Shown here one piece after another: positions 36,701 through 47,527 of a stretch of 64,000 bases of DNA (position 1 is its first letter; each line of letters starts with the position of its first letter). The notes beneath the pieces are model-generated. The model saw only the letters and a program-made list of their open reading frames with translations, searched no databases and had not been told where the DNA came from. Source of the stretch: Tubiluchus corallicola (lineage: Eukaryota; Priapulida; Priapulimorpha; Priapulimorphida; Tubiluchidae). The DNA is taken from the NCBI GenBank assembly GCA_030141605.1, contig JAQGDQ010000023.1, positions 1,110,328 to 1,174,327 of the forward strand, written 5' to 3'. A program made the position numbers and the translations under genes.

Positions 36701-37216
36701 GATGTAATAAGGGTTGCCGATGTATTATTACTATAATAATAGTAATGCCGAGGTTGAGAAAAGCCCCCCAGTGAAGAAGGGGCTTTTCAGAGGTTTTGAA
36801 CCATGACGTTCAGTTCATAGTTTACCAGCTGCTTTAGGAGCTCCATCCAAGTCATCAGAGAGGATGCCAGATTCGAGTGAGGCGACTTCGTCAGTGGGAA
36901 TAGATACTTTGAGTGATTTGAGACTTCGTGATCATAAACGTTCGCGTAAAAACTGCAAAACTCAGAGAGACTTCAGACACGTCCGCACCCTCTGACACCA
37001 AAAACCACCACCGGCTATTATGCTTTATGCCTGTTAGTCAATATATTTAATTCAATTCAGTGCATCTATTTTGCTTTCATTTTTTGGGAGTAAGCAAGAT
37101 TCCAAGTTATACAGCAACGTTACTGCCCATTTTATTTTTTCAGTACTGCAACATCAAATTCAAGAAAAAGTAAAGAGCTATCACACGCTAAACTTACTAA
37201 ACTGATTTTGTTACAG
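36701..37216. other. End of channel intron 1
   Basis: Two hairpins lie side by side: ATTACTAT-AATA-ATAGTAAT (36726-36745) and GAAAAGCCCC...GGGGCTTTTC (36758-36767 with 36779-36788, 10-bp perfect stem). The intron ends with TTACTAAACTG (a close match to a branch-point consensus, about 37193) and TTACAG at 37211-37216. Confidence 0.6.
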
Positions 37217-37420
37217 GAAACCCTTCGTGCTTTTGTTGGAGATCCAGAGTTGGCTAGTGAGGATGAACTAGATGTTGACGCAAAAAGTCTGACTCAAGTC
37301 ACCAAAATCTTTGGTATTGACAATGAGGCGGGTTTATCGGCCAATGCAAGCTGCTGGAAACAGTATAAACCAAAGCTGTGGGCGTTCCTTGACCAACCTT
37401 ATTCTTCAACAAGTGCGTTG
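37217..37420 (+). CDS. Shaw: Kv3/Shaw-type K+ channel, exon 2 (linker and start of S1)
   Basis: 68 codons, residues 179-246. It starts ETLRAFVGD after the TTACAG acceptor and ends YSSTSAL before GTAGGA at 37421; both borders are phase 0, matching exon 1 and exon 3. Residues 179-222 are the acidic cytoplasmic linker between T1 and the membrane domain (ELASEDELDVDAKSL). Residues 226-246 (KQYKPKLWAFLDQPYSST) match the conserved K/RP-LWA-F-PYSS block just before S1 of Kv3 channels. That conservation identifies it as part of the gene although it lies alone between two 13-kb introns. The donor GTAGGA is weaker than those of exons 1 and 3. Confidence 0.9.
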
Positions 37421-37479
37421 GTAGGATGGACTTCTTTGTTAATTGCTCTAACAAACTTTTGGAATTGTTAAGGTCGTCT

Positions 37480-37519
<40 letters not shown>

Positions 37520-37531
37520 GTAATAATAATA

Positions 37532-37598
<67 letters not shown>

Positions 37599-37632
37599 TA
37601 GTATAGTAATAATAATAACAATAACAACAACC
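37480..37632. repeat. (ATA)n microsatellite near the exon 2 donor
   Basis: About 150 bp of ATA with a few GTA and ACA interruptions, beginning 59 bp downstream of the exon 2 splice donor. Asn-rich, Tyr-rich and Leu-rich frames over it are artefacts. Confidence 0.95.
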
Positions 37633-38369
37633 ACACAAGATTCAAAAAATTTTATCAATTTATGTATATGAAAAAAACAAAATAACTGATATGCCCAAAA
37701 TTGTGGGGCAACAAAACAGAGTGTCAAAGTTTCGTACATTGCAATGCAAACGTGCAGTTTGTTAATGCCAGGTATTTGCTACAGATACGACATTATTCAA
37801 ATTCTGTAAAAACATTTTAATTGCATCTAACTATTAAGAAAATACGAGTAGCTTTAAACTAGAAAACCCTATATGACAAAGTCACAAACCGAAGATTCTG
37901 CAATACGTTCTGCAAATGTAATAGAATGTTGTAAAGTTATGTAATGTAGTGCAGTGTGATATATATCAGTGGTCACAGTCACAGCGCTTGCAGTGGTCAC
38001 GGAACGGTGCACTTCATACGGATCGTTTTAGCTCGCGAATTTTTGTAAAATGGTGTCGGACTAAATTTTTGAGAAATGTAGTAAAAACTTTTACAACAAC
38101 TGTTCTTAAATTATAAAGAACTGTAGGCTTACGTTAGCCAGTGTTCAAACAAATTCTCTTAACTGCGTTTTGATAGCCTCGGGATATACAAGCCTGCTGT
38201 ACGGTAATTATGCCAGGACAAAAACCTACTGGCGCGGCTAAAAATTGCCAAATATGTTGAAAAAGAACGTGGTTTCAGGATCATTTAGACCAAATGGGCA
38301 ATACTTGTGCGACAGGCACTTCATATATGATATATCTGATTTTCTCAAACAAGCTGAAAGTTACATAGC
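37633..38369. other. Intron 2 DNA, nothing identified
   Basis: Intron 2 runs from 37421 to 50587. This part shows no coding frame or repeat boundary I can defend. Confidence 0.45.
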
Positions 38370-38600
38370 GACGAAGACATACAAAGCGACAGCGACGCAG
38401 AATCTGAGGAGAAAGCTGATACGCAGGCTTTTTACCCCAGAAAACAAGGTAACGCTCTTCAGTTTGTTGCAGATTCACAAATAATGAATGACTTAAAAAG
38501 AGAAATGTGTAATCTTTTGAAGCTTAAAGAAAGTGAAGCAAAGTTATGGGTTATCACAAAATTAGGTTTTGTCCCCGACGCTGTTTATATTTTTTGTAGC
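38370..38600 (+). pseudogene. Short unidentified ORF remnant
   Basis: One plus frame reads ADTQAFYPRKQGNALQFVAD then MNDLKREMCNLLKLKESEAK-LWVITKLGFVPDA. The pattern (an acidic start, then a leucine-rich helix of about 30 residues) is reminiscent of a short repeated helix found in some uncharacterised, transposon-linked animal proteins. I cannot name it with confidence. It runs directly into the LINE fragment that follows. Confidence 0.3.
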
Positions 38601-38629
38601 AGAAATGTTAACCAAATGCCTAAACATGT

Positions 38630-38935
38630 GGAGAAATTTTCAATATGCCGATGATGGCACGTTGCACATATCGAGTCAAAGTACAGATATAAATACGTAA
38701 ACTGCTCAGAGTTGTTGTGAAAGTCCACATATATGGTGCCAGAAATGGCGACTGTTGTTAAATACACAATCTGACAAGACAGAAGCACCAACTTCAGTTT
38801 ACCAACTATAATTAATCTTTTCAAAGTCACTGTGCTACCCATCATTCTGTACGCATCTGAGGTGTGGCTGTTTAGGAAGCATAGCTTTTCGATGATTCAA
38901 GCTAAAAATATATGACTAATCTCTTCTGATAAAAA
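38630..38935 (+). mobile_element. LINE reverse transcriptase fragment with YADD
   Basis: The frame reads FQYADDGTLHISSQSTDINT at about 38639-38698, the catalytic motif C block, then a segment like NTQSDKTEAP, and, after a shift, FKVTVLPIILYASEVWLF (about 38820-38872), the thumb-region block. It resembles the piece at 9610-10250 around YADDGT. No upstream palm is present. Inactive. Confidence 0.65.
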
Positions 38936-39180
38936 ATTGCCAGTGAGAGATAATCTAAAAGTAGAGAGAGTTTAGCATTACATGCGGTACAAAAAATAGT
39001 GAAGGTAGGCTTCAGCATTAACGTTCTTTCGACTGATAACACTAAATTTGTTTATAAATTACTAGTATCACATGTTTCAACAGGACCTACCCATCACATG
39101 TCAACCAATCAACACATTTTTTTGTTTTTCTAACATGTTTGAAAACAAATGACATCTGTCCTCTTTTATTCAACGCATTA

Positions 39181-39183
<3 letters not shown>

Positions 39184-39247
<64 letters not shown>
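39184..39247. repeat. (TA)n microsatellite
   Basis: 64 bp of pure alternating TA. Palindromic and likely length-variable. Confidence 0.95.
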
Positions 39248-39252
<5 letters not shown>

Positions 39253-40123
39253 TCATATTACCACGATTGTTAAACTTCGTTCTTTTTTTATGCTGCTGCG
39301 TGTGAAAAATAATAGATTAGCGATGAGTGTTATCTAATTGTCTGTGCGATCGATTATCATCTTCTTCATTTGTGTACACTGTGTAACCGTGAGTGACGCA
39401 AAGCATGAAACTTTAATGGCATGTCTTATATTTCTGCCAAGCAGATATTAACATGCGTTAATTGTTAAAAATGTCATTAATATTTTACTATTGGTAATTG
39501 TCCAGGTGCATAGCTACACGGCTTGCAAATGTGACCACATCGAATTACATTATTGTTTAAAGGAGGTTAATTTGAAATATATATCAGCCATGAGCACAAA
39601 AGAATATCGCAATTATACTCTCTGTAGTCGAAGCTAAACAGTTAATTAATATACGCAGTTAGTTGGTAAAAATTGTGTTTAATATCTGATATGCTTGAAC
39701 TGTTTTGCATTATAGCGTCAATTAGCACACTTTATGTATAGGCTGTTCGTCGATGTAAGCAAATATTTGCATTGAAAATTAAAATGGAGGCAAAGATAGA
39801 AAATTACACATGATAATATCACATGAAATGATGAGAGTAAAACAGTTGGGTAACAGTAGATAGCTGAAACGTTTTGACCCTAAAATTTGCTATTAAAGGT
39901 TTAGCAACCATATTTTAGAGCATGAGGTCGTGCTTTAATAACAAAATTAGAAGCGCATCATTGTTTGATCACCAGAAACCCTAATTTTCAAGATGACGTG
40001 AAAGATGGCAACCAAATCGTATAAATGCTCACTCTCTTTTCATTATTTATCACTAGATGGAGGTTTGGAGGTTCTAGGTATCCGACCAGAATAATTTAAT
40101 CGTAATTTTAAAGTTACATTACA
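39248..40123. other. Intron 2 DNA, nothing identified
   Basis: No coding frame; nothing recognisable. Confidence 0.4.
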
Positions 40124-42260
40124 GTGCAGGCGGCGACCACCCTATTCGGTTATATTCAATTAATCGGTTCCCTGTACTATAGTGATGCTGACTTCAAAAA
40201 GTTTTGTGAAATCTCACAAGATGAATTTCGCATACTTAACTTAAACCATCAATCTTTAACTTCGAAATTTCTCAAACTTTCTACGTTTCTTAAGCTTTTG
40301 CAGACTAACGGAATCCCATTCAGTGCTATATGCTTACAGGAAACTTTGTTATATTGCAACGAAAGCAGCTCCCTTTTTAATCTTGGTGGTTATTAATCTT
40401 ATTACTAAAGAGTGTACAGACTATATGCACGGCGGTCTAGCAATATATATTCAAGACGATTTTAGCAATAAGGAAATTCCTATTGCTAATTGCGATAAAT
40501 CATTATGGGAACGTCAATTCGTTGAAATTTTTGGTTTAACTGTAAACAAATGAATCATATTAGGCAATGGTTATCGTCCTCCTAAAAATCTTTTTCAATC
40601 ATGCTTTGATTTTAGCGATGAATTTTCAAATGTACTTGCTACTTTTGAAAGTGTACATTTATCCATTTTTATTTGGGGCGAAATAAATATTAACTTATTA
40701 AAAATTTCTAAAAAACTTGAGTACAAAACACTTCTTAGATACCGTTTTTCCCACCCTATTACGCTTGCTTGACCTCAATTGATAACTTTATTCGAATTGA
40801 CGAAACATTTTGTAATATTTCAGCTGGGATACTTATCAATCAAATTTTCGTTCATAAAAGTTATTTTGTATCATTCCGTGAGTGTATTCCAAAATAAAAC
40901 CCACGACGTTTATCGAATTTTACAACACATTACGTGTTCAAATTGATAAGCTGAAACAAGTCTGTTTAATTGTTATTTTTTGTACGTTTATTCTAGTCAT
41001 GGCAATATAAACTATAATTACGGATTTTTTAGTTTTATTTTAACTGAGTCTCACTAGATAAATACAAGCCGACACTTATAAACATAACATGAAACCATCG
41101 ATTACCTATGCATTCTTCGCTCAATGAAAACCAAAAACCGGTTTTATGTTAAACTTAAATGTTCTCCACGTGATTCAAACCTTTATCATGTTAGAAATGC
41201 TCACGTTACGCAATTATGAGAAAGTATTAAAAAATACCATTACTAATTCTAGGCGTCAGTATTATTCAGACCGTTTTCAATATTGTTGTAATGATATCAA
41301 AAAAACCTGGTCTAACATCAGTTCTATTATCAACAACACCAAAACCGAAGTATTATTTTCTAGATAGTTTTTAATTAAGCGCTCTTGTATAGCTGACTTT
41401 TAATAAATTTTTCACTAGTATTGGGATAAAAATCGTAAGCGAAATTGCGCCTACAAATACCAGTTTTTTTGTGATTATTTAACAATTCCATTTCCCAAAA
41501 CTTTTGCTTTTAGACAAATCACCTGCACAAAAGTTCTTGAAACATTATAATTTTGGTGTAGAATGAATTTCTGCTAAAATTCTTAAACAAATTAGTCTTG
41601 GACTTTTACAGCCAATTCAGCTTCTATCAAAAGCATCTTCCCAAATTCCCTAAATTAATTATCCGAGAGTATCACCCTTCTACAAGAAAGAAGCTAAGGC
41701 TGTACTTGACAATTATCGATCGATTTCAATGTGGACTTCTTTTGTTGGTTTTACCACCATTATGTACTCTGACGATACAGTTTCTATTTCTTCTCTTGGT
41801 TCAGATGCATCCGAAATCTCAAACAACGTAAATTTTGAACTCTGTTCTATAAGTCAATAGCTTAGAGCAAATAAGTTGTTACTTAATGTCGGTAAAATTA
41901 AGTTTGTGCTTTTCCATGGCCAACGCTATGAAAAATGTTCGATCTTAATGTTAAAATCGACAACTGTAATATTTAACAAATTTCGACTACTCATTTTTAA
42001 ATCTAAAGTCTAAACATTAACGAAAACCTTTTTGGACCGACCATATTAATAGTTTAGCTGTCAAAATTTCACGTTCCGTTGGAGTTAAACAAACTTAAGT
42101 GCGTTCTTCTTGAGCATGTTATACTCACATTATATCATGCTTTAATTTTGTCGCGAATTAAGTATTAGTTACTAAGCTAGGGCGAAACTTTTAACCATGA
42201 TAACAACCGTACGTTCAAACTTCAAAAAAGAGCAATTAGGGCAAACTATCAAGACTTTAT
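40124..42260 (+). mobile_element. LINE with endonuclease and RT, decayed
   Basis: The frame at 40200-40400 reads FRILNLNHQSLTSKF and FSAICLQETL, the APE endonuclease block with its catalytic Glu. HGGLAIYIQDDF follows at about 40430. FIWGEININ (about 40670-40695) is a worn GDFN block in which the Asp has changed. Further on are ANVLH-type linker frames (41146-41367), then TIMYSDDTVSISSLGSDASE (about 41757-41815) as motif C. LRANKLLLNVGKIKFVLFHG (about 41865-41920) is the block that follows it. Ends near 42260. Many stops and shifts; the palm between about 41550 and 41750 is largely deleted. Confidence 0.75.
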
Positions 42261-42339
42261 TTAATAAACAACACATTTATTAAATATCAAACACAGCACG
42301 GTAAATTCCTCATCTTCCCCGATGTGCGGGCCGCAAATG

Positions 42340-42396
42340 TTTTTTTGCAACTGAGTTCCGAACAGATTATTTCCCTCATTAGCATTAACCAATCAG
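42340..42396. repeat. Left arm of a 57-bp distant inverted repeat
   Basis: 57 bp (TTTTTTTGCAACTGAGTTCC... to ...TTAACCAATCAG) that recurs inverted at 48477-48536 with about 3 mismatches. The two arms are 6.1 kb apart and enclose the Mutator-like remnant and the 726-bp MITE. They may be two inverted copies of one short repeat rather than ends of one element. Confidence 0.8.
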
Positions 42397-43686
42397 ATTC
42401 CTCAAACAGCCATGACTACACACATGTAAACAATGTCAGGCGTTCGTCAACCACGTGCACATGTTTACACAACATCGGGCACTCACTTCAGTGCACTGTT
42501 GCCTGTTAATTGAACAGGGTAGGCCATGCTGTCAGCCCTTGCACGCGGTTGGAAAAGAAGGCTAGAAAATGTAGGTTTATTTGGAACTAATAGAAACTAG
42601 TCCTTGGGTAATTTTGGGGTGCTCTTTTTCAGGATATACTGCACCAAACCGCAGTTCATTGCCTTTCGCAATGTTCCATGGTCCAATAAGACAAAGAGGC
42701 CACAGTATACTGTTAGTGTCAGTCTGTGGGCATACATCAGGGAAATAATACGGTCAGATTCGCTTGATTAGACTATGGTATTAACCCTTAAATACAGTAC
42801 TGCTGTGAAGTCCCTCAGGAGAGATTGCGACTCTCAAGATGGCATTTGAAAAGTCACAATCTCTCCTATGGGACTACAGTAAGTATTCATACGATTTTCA
42901 TGAATTTTTCCAAAGTTCTTTCCGAAATCACTCAAATTTCTCTCGACAGTCGAAGGGTGCACGAAGACCTTTTGGGGAGGGGGGTCGAGTGGACCTAAAT
43001 GATGACTTTGAGCCCTTGGCATTGCCCTCATGCCAAGTTGCAAGTTCTGTCAGCCATGTTTTTCCCTCAGTCCCACTTAGGCCAACTAATTTCAAATCCA
43101 TCTTAATTTAGGTTCTTAACCCTTAGTCATAGGGTTTTGAAAAAGGGTGCTCCAAAATTGGTAGCAGGTTTTGGTGGGCACAAGCATATAAACCAAAAGG
43201 CAATCTAAGTCTTCATTTTAGAACCTTTCGGCCCCTCTGTTGGAAAATTTCGACACCTTATATTCTTGAGGACAGCTAATAAAAGAAAAAACATTCTTTT
43301 TTCACCATGTTCACATTGAACTATTCTTCATTTATTTTCAACAATCATAACTTGTAACATGACGGAATTTTGGTCTAAGGACTTCAAACAAAATATGTAA
43401 ATTGTTTGAACTCTACAGAGATCGTTACCTGATTAACTGTTAATAGGCAGTCTAGTGATTACTGGATATAACCTCAATGTCCAATCACCAAATGTAAACT
43501 AATGCAAAACAGTAAATAATTACTATACAGAAATCAACACTTTTGTAGGTTTATTGAAATTAAAGCTGCGTTCACATCATGAAATCTAAAGGATGTAAAT
43601 GACAGTGAAATTCGTTGTATGATAGCAAAATAAAGCTTTAACACTGACAAAACGGTTTTCTAATCAGAATTACAATTTATAAGCAA
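42397..43686. other. Intron 2 DNA with a short hairpin
   Basis: At 42819-42868 GGAGAGATTGCGACT pairs with AGTCACAATCTCTCC (one mismatch, loop of about 20). No gene or named repeat found in the rest. Confidence 0.45.
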
Positions 43687-44699
43687 TATACAGGGTGTGC
43701 ACAAAGTAAAGCCCCATTCCCAAGGTAATGAAGGGATAGTAAGAATGCAGGTTAGTGGGAGGCGCCATAGACTGTATTTCACCAGCAGGGTCAGTGTCTT
43801 TTTACTAGCAAGTCCCAAGCTTCACTTCAAGAAGTTAATGATCGACGTTTGGCAAACAGTTAATGTTCCTCCAGATACTAGAAAATGTAGTAATGATACA
43901 TCTTACCGGCAACTTCGGTTCTGCACAGAATAAGTCTGACTCTGCATACATCAACACTATGGCATATGACTGTCTGTCCAAAATATGGCTTTGCACCTGA
44001 GATTGACATATATAGGATAGTTGACTTTGACAGAGGGTCTAGTCTACCAACATCACCAGCTACACCTACACCAAGCTAACCACTGTCGGCTCCACAATCA
44101 CTTTCATGTTGTTACCAACATTTATTCACTGCTTTTTATTAACATGGCTGCTTTTAACATCCAAACGTAAGCAGCTCTCTACCTGAACTAACTTTTCTAG
44201 GTCACTGTTCTGGCTTCCACTCACTATACATGTACACTGTCAAGATGTATCTGTTTGGCATATCTAAAACTACATCTCCACGCAGATGTGCAAAACAAGT
44301 GAAGTTTATACGAGGAAACATATATCTTAGTTTTAACGTATTGAATATTCATCCATGATGATCATCCATTCTGTAATTCAATCACTAACAGGAAGTTAGT
44401 TGGTACAAAGGAAAATAAAGGCTTGAGCTACCCCCATTAACTAAATTAAACATGGATCTGCCTTCACTTAGCTTAACTAAAAACTCAGGATAAGAAAGTA
44501 ACTGCCATCTAGTGGCAAAGTATGTCAAAAACTATACAACATAAATTGATCATTGTAAATAAGCAAATGACAGCAGACATATCATATCCAAAATGTTACT
44601 ATACACCCCACCTGGGGCTGGAATAAATTCTCAACAGATTTTTCCACCAATTAAATAATATTTATTTGCTGGCTTTGAATTCTTACCTAGCAAAAACTT

Positions 44700-45090
44700 T
44701 GCATGATTTTATAAACTTTGTGCTTTTTTCATTTCATAACCATTTACGCTCTGGAAAGCGCATCTGCAAGGACATTTTCTTTGCCTTGGACAATTTTTCA
44801 ATAGACCAGATAATGGCAAGCAACTCGAGTTCAACAAATGAGTAGTTGCTTTCAGGTGACGTTAGTTTGCGACTCAAATAAGTGACTGGCATACCATTGC
44901 CCTCACCATCTTCTTAGGATAGGACTGCACCAAGACCCGGTTATAGATGTTTGTGACATCCTTTGTGTTGTACTAATACTTGCTGTCCAACCTCAAAAGA
45001 ACGTGCACGTGACTGTCTATCATACCAGAATTTCTGAGCTATCTGAGCTTCATCACCACAGTTATTGTTCTGAATGCTGGCGGTACACAA
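44700..45090 (-). mobile_element. Gypsy integrase tail and RNase H in scrambled order
   Basis: Reading the minus strand from 45090 down: AQIAQKFWYDRQSRARSFEV, then GQQVLVQHK, is the segment just before the integrase GPY/F region. It is followed, after a stop, by LGAVLS, then GMPVTYLSRKLTSPESNYSF and VELELLAIIWSIEKLSKAK, the middle of a Gypsy RNase H. In a normal pol, RNase H comes before integrase; here it comes after, so the fragment is rearranged. Confidence 0.6.
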
Positions 45091-45190
45091 GGAGTGTCAA
45101 CTATACCAGTACTGCAGTGTAACTTAACACCTCATTCCAATATACAGCATTTTGTCAAACCTGAGTGTCTTGCAATCAATCTTGTACTAC

Positions 45191-45555
45191 TTAGCAGAAT
45201 GCGTCTTGCCAAGTGTTTTGGTTACATTCTACACATGCAGAAAGTCTGTGTGGTGCTTTATATTTTGGCATTACCTGCGAGGAAAATGGGGTGACAGAAG
45301 ATGACTGGACATTTGTATGGCATGGTCGCCCAGATCCAATCTTATTGCGGCCTCCACCAACCATTTTCCTGCGTGCCCTTGCAGTAGGTTGGACACCAAT
45401 GGACTTTGCACCAACAAGCATTCTCTTTTTTTCTTGTTTCCAACAGCTTCAGCAACTCCAGCATACTTCCCAAAGCAATGAAGGGCAGATGCCAAGGCAG
45501 AGTCTGTGGACAATTTGGTTCACCATATTCCTTCTTGAAAGTAGCATAGTACAAC
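45191..45555 (-). pseudogene. MULE transposase, C-terminal exon
   Basis: Minus strand, starting after a TTTTTTAG acceptor at 45556-45557. One frame reads STDSALASALHCFGKYAGVA and EAVGNKKKR; after a +1 shift it continues VGAKSIGVQPTARARRK, GSGRP, KYKAPHRLSACVECN and a TAA at 45191. The VQPTA-ARRK ... GRP ... KRKAPH-LS-CV pattern is the usual C-terminus of animal MULE/SWIM transposases. The frameshift near 45420 makes it a pseudogene. Confidence 0.65.
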
Positions 45556-46035
45556 CTAAAAAAGCAGAAAACACAAAAGGTCAGAGCCTGAAGAAGTGTC
45601 AGAAACATGACAAAAGAACTTTGAAAACATGAGTGCCTAAGGCGACATTCATTACTGAGCAAGCTGCAATCGTGTCCAATTCCTACTTTCAGTTGAAAAA
45701 TGTTTGTTGTCAAAATAAGAACTGGTAGCGGAGTGAAGTCACATGAGGTACACCACATTTCTTGATTCAGCTCTAGGACCTTCAGAGGAGTCTTTTGACC
45801 ACGTACCAAATATTCATTATAATCAGTTCAGCTTTAATGAGGTTTTTACGTATTACTTTCAGCAGGGTATTTATCAATAGGATACTTTAAGAGTCTTATC
45901 TCAGGAATCCTGAGATGAGGTAATCCTGTTTCCAGGGTCTGACGAGTGAGTCCCGTCAATATATCTTGCCCACTCGGCGACTAGGTTGTGGCATACCAGT
46001 GGAGAGTAGTGTTCCCAATGTAAAACATCACTTAC

Positions 46036-46297
46036 CTATAGCAATACATCAGGACATATGGCTCGGTTTCCACTTTTGACCACATACTCTTCTGGATCCT
46101 CCATTTGAAGGTCAAACTTGTGCAACTCAAGTGCCTTCGATGCGGTGTAGCCATTCTCAAACAATTGCAAGATCTTTTGTTTGGTTGGTTCTGCAACATC
46201 TTGGTGTTTGAGTACAGCAAATGCCATGATAGGATGGTTATGCCAGAACTTGATCTTGACTGTCATTGGATAATTGGGCAGATGTGGGTCTTCGGAA
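46036..46297 (-). pseudogene. MULE transposase, middle N-terminal exon
   Basis: Reads SEDPHLPNYPMTVKIKFWHN then HPIMAFAVLKHQDVAEPTKQ, ILQLFENGYTASKALELHKF and NRAICPD. The HNHP ... LxHRDVxExTKxK ... LFExGxxxxxALELHKxDLQ pattern is characteristic of the region before the catalytic core in animal MULE transposases. Acceptor TTTCAG at 46298 and donor GTAAGT at 46035 fit, and the phase joins cleanly to the exon at 46581-46729. The frame ends in TAG at 46038-46036, just at the donor, probably a decayed Trp codon. Confidence 0.7.
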
Positions 46298-46580
46298 CTG
46301 AAATTCATAAAGAACATAATACAATGTAATTCCAAATACCATCTGTGCTAAAGCTGTTGAACTACAAAAAGAGGAGTGAAATATTCTTTCTATGCATACA
46401 ACATCATTCCTTAAAAGTTGTTGGGAAAATTAGAATGGCATATTCACTTCAACAAATACTTCAAAATAGGCAAACATTAAAAAAAGATGAGCATTCCATT
46501 TTAAAGGACACACCTCGATTTATTTTCTTCAGTAAATACATGTACTTTGCCTAGCTGCAGAGGAAACCTGAATTACTTAC

Positions 46581-46729
46581 CGGCATTTCCTTATATGCCC
46601 ATCGATGTTAAAGAAACTTGTATTCTTGACTTTAATCTGCAACCCAGCTGGGCAATTAGTATTCTTCTTTCCAGCATGTGGCCCTTGCCCTTTGGTCTTT
46701 CTGGTCCTGTGATGGCAGAAGTAATCAAC
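46581..46729 (-). pseudogene. MULE transposase, FLYWCH-like N-terminal exon
   Basis: Reads VDYFCHHRTRKTKGQGPHAG then KKNTNCPAGLQIKVKNTSFF, a C-x-H ... C zinc-finger-like block of the WRKY/FLYWCH type that opens many MULE transposases. It is flanked by a GCCAG acceptor and a GTAAGT donor and leaves phase 2, matching the next exon. Intact as far as it goes. Confidence 0.6.
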
Positions 46730-47289
46730 CTGGCAAATGAATGTTTAAGACACATGTAAACGATGCATCCCTTTAATCCTTCAACAACACTTGCTGCCTA
46801 TTCTTCAGAAAAGGTACATCTTGACAATGGTTAAGGCCAGACAAAGAAAATACAAGTTTAGCATCAGTGATAGGAAAAATCTTAAAAGAACCGAAAAAAG
46901 AGCTTTAAATTCCATAACTAGCATCTCACACAGGCCGAACCTGACTATAATCACAATTTATATATCCTCTCGAGTTACAACACATCCAGAATCTCTCACA
47001 GGTACACACATGCGCATCTCTACTGCGCAAGCTATACAAAGTCTCACAAGGCTACAAAGGCAGAGGTTGGAAAGTATTGTGTCTCATAAGGCTACTCTAA
47101 AGTCTGGTGTAAGACGACTAAATATTCTGTTGCCACACTTGTTAACAGGCTCTTTTACACATTTACAAATTTTTTACAACTTTCTCAAAGTGGTGGACCA
47201 TAGATCTAAATGATAATTGAAGACAAATGATAACATTAAAATTACTAGGCCTATACACACACAACACACTATATGGCACACCCTGTATA

Positions 47290-47518
47290 TTTTTAAGAAC
47301 ACAAATGTACGTCTACGTTTCCTACATACGATAATGTATACATGCAATTACAGGCGAAAAGCGCACACAGGAGAAAAGTAGTAGACACATATCTTTTATC
47401 GCTGTACGAAAAAAAAAATCGGTTTTGAGGTGCACAAAAGTTCTTTGTAAACAAACTTTATGTATGATTTTCGAGAGACAAGGCCCAGTGAGTGATCTAT
47501 AGTCTTACACCACCACCA
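47290..47518. other. Intron 2 DNA between MULE and MITE
   Basis: No coding or repeat feature recognised, apart from an A-run at 47410-47418. Confidence 0.4.
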
Positions 47519-47527
47519 CATTTAGCC

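Larger units (their letters stand above)
43687..47289 (-). mobile_element. Possible Mutator-like (MULE) DNA transposon remnant
   Basis: Bounded by TATACAGGGTGTGC at 43687-43700 and its exact inverse at 47276-47289. Inside, on the minus strand, are the beginning and end of a MULE-type transposase split over three plausible exons (46729-46581, 46297-46036, 45555-45191). The catalytic middle is missing. A scrambled Gypsy fragment (44700-45090) sits inside. MULEs usually make 8-11 bp target duplications, which I do not see here, so the 14-bp repeats might belong to another element. The identification of the protein is firmer than the element boundaries. Confidence 0.5.

Noticed and set aside
36758-36788. 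Terminator-like hairpin
   Set aside because: This is animal DNA and no T-run follows; bacterial terminator logic does not apply.
37426-37739. Asn-, Tyr- and Leu-rich frames
   Set aside because: Translation of an ATA microsatellite; only the part before 37421 is a real exon.
45213-45632. 139-codon plus-strand frame
   Set aside because: Shadow of the antisense MULE C-terminus, which shows clear protein motifs.
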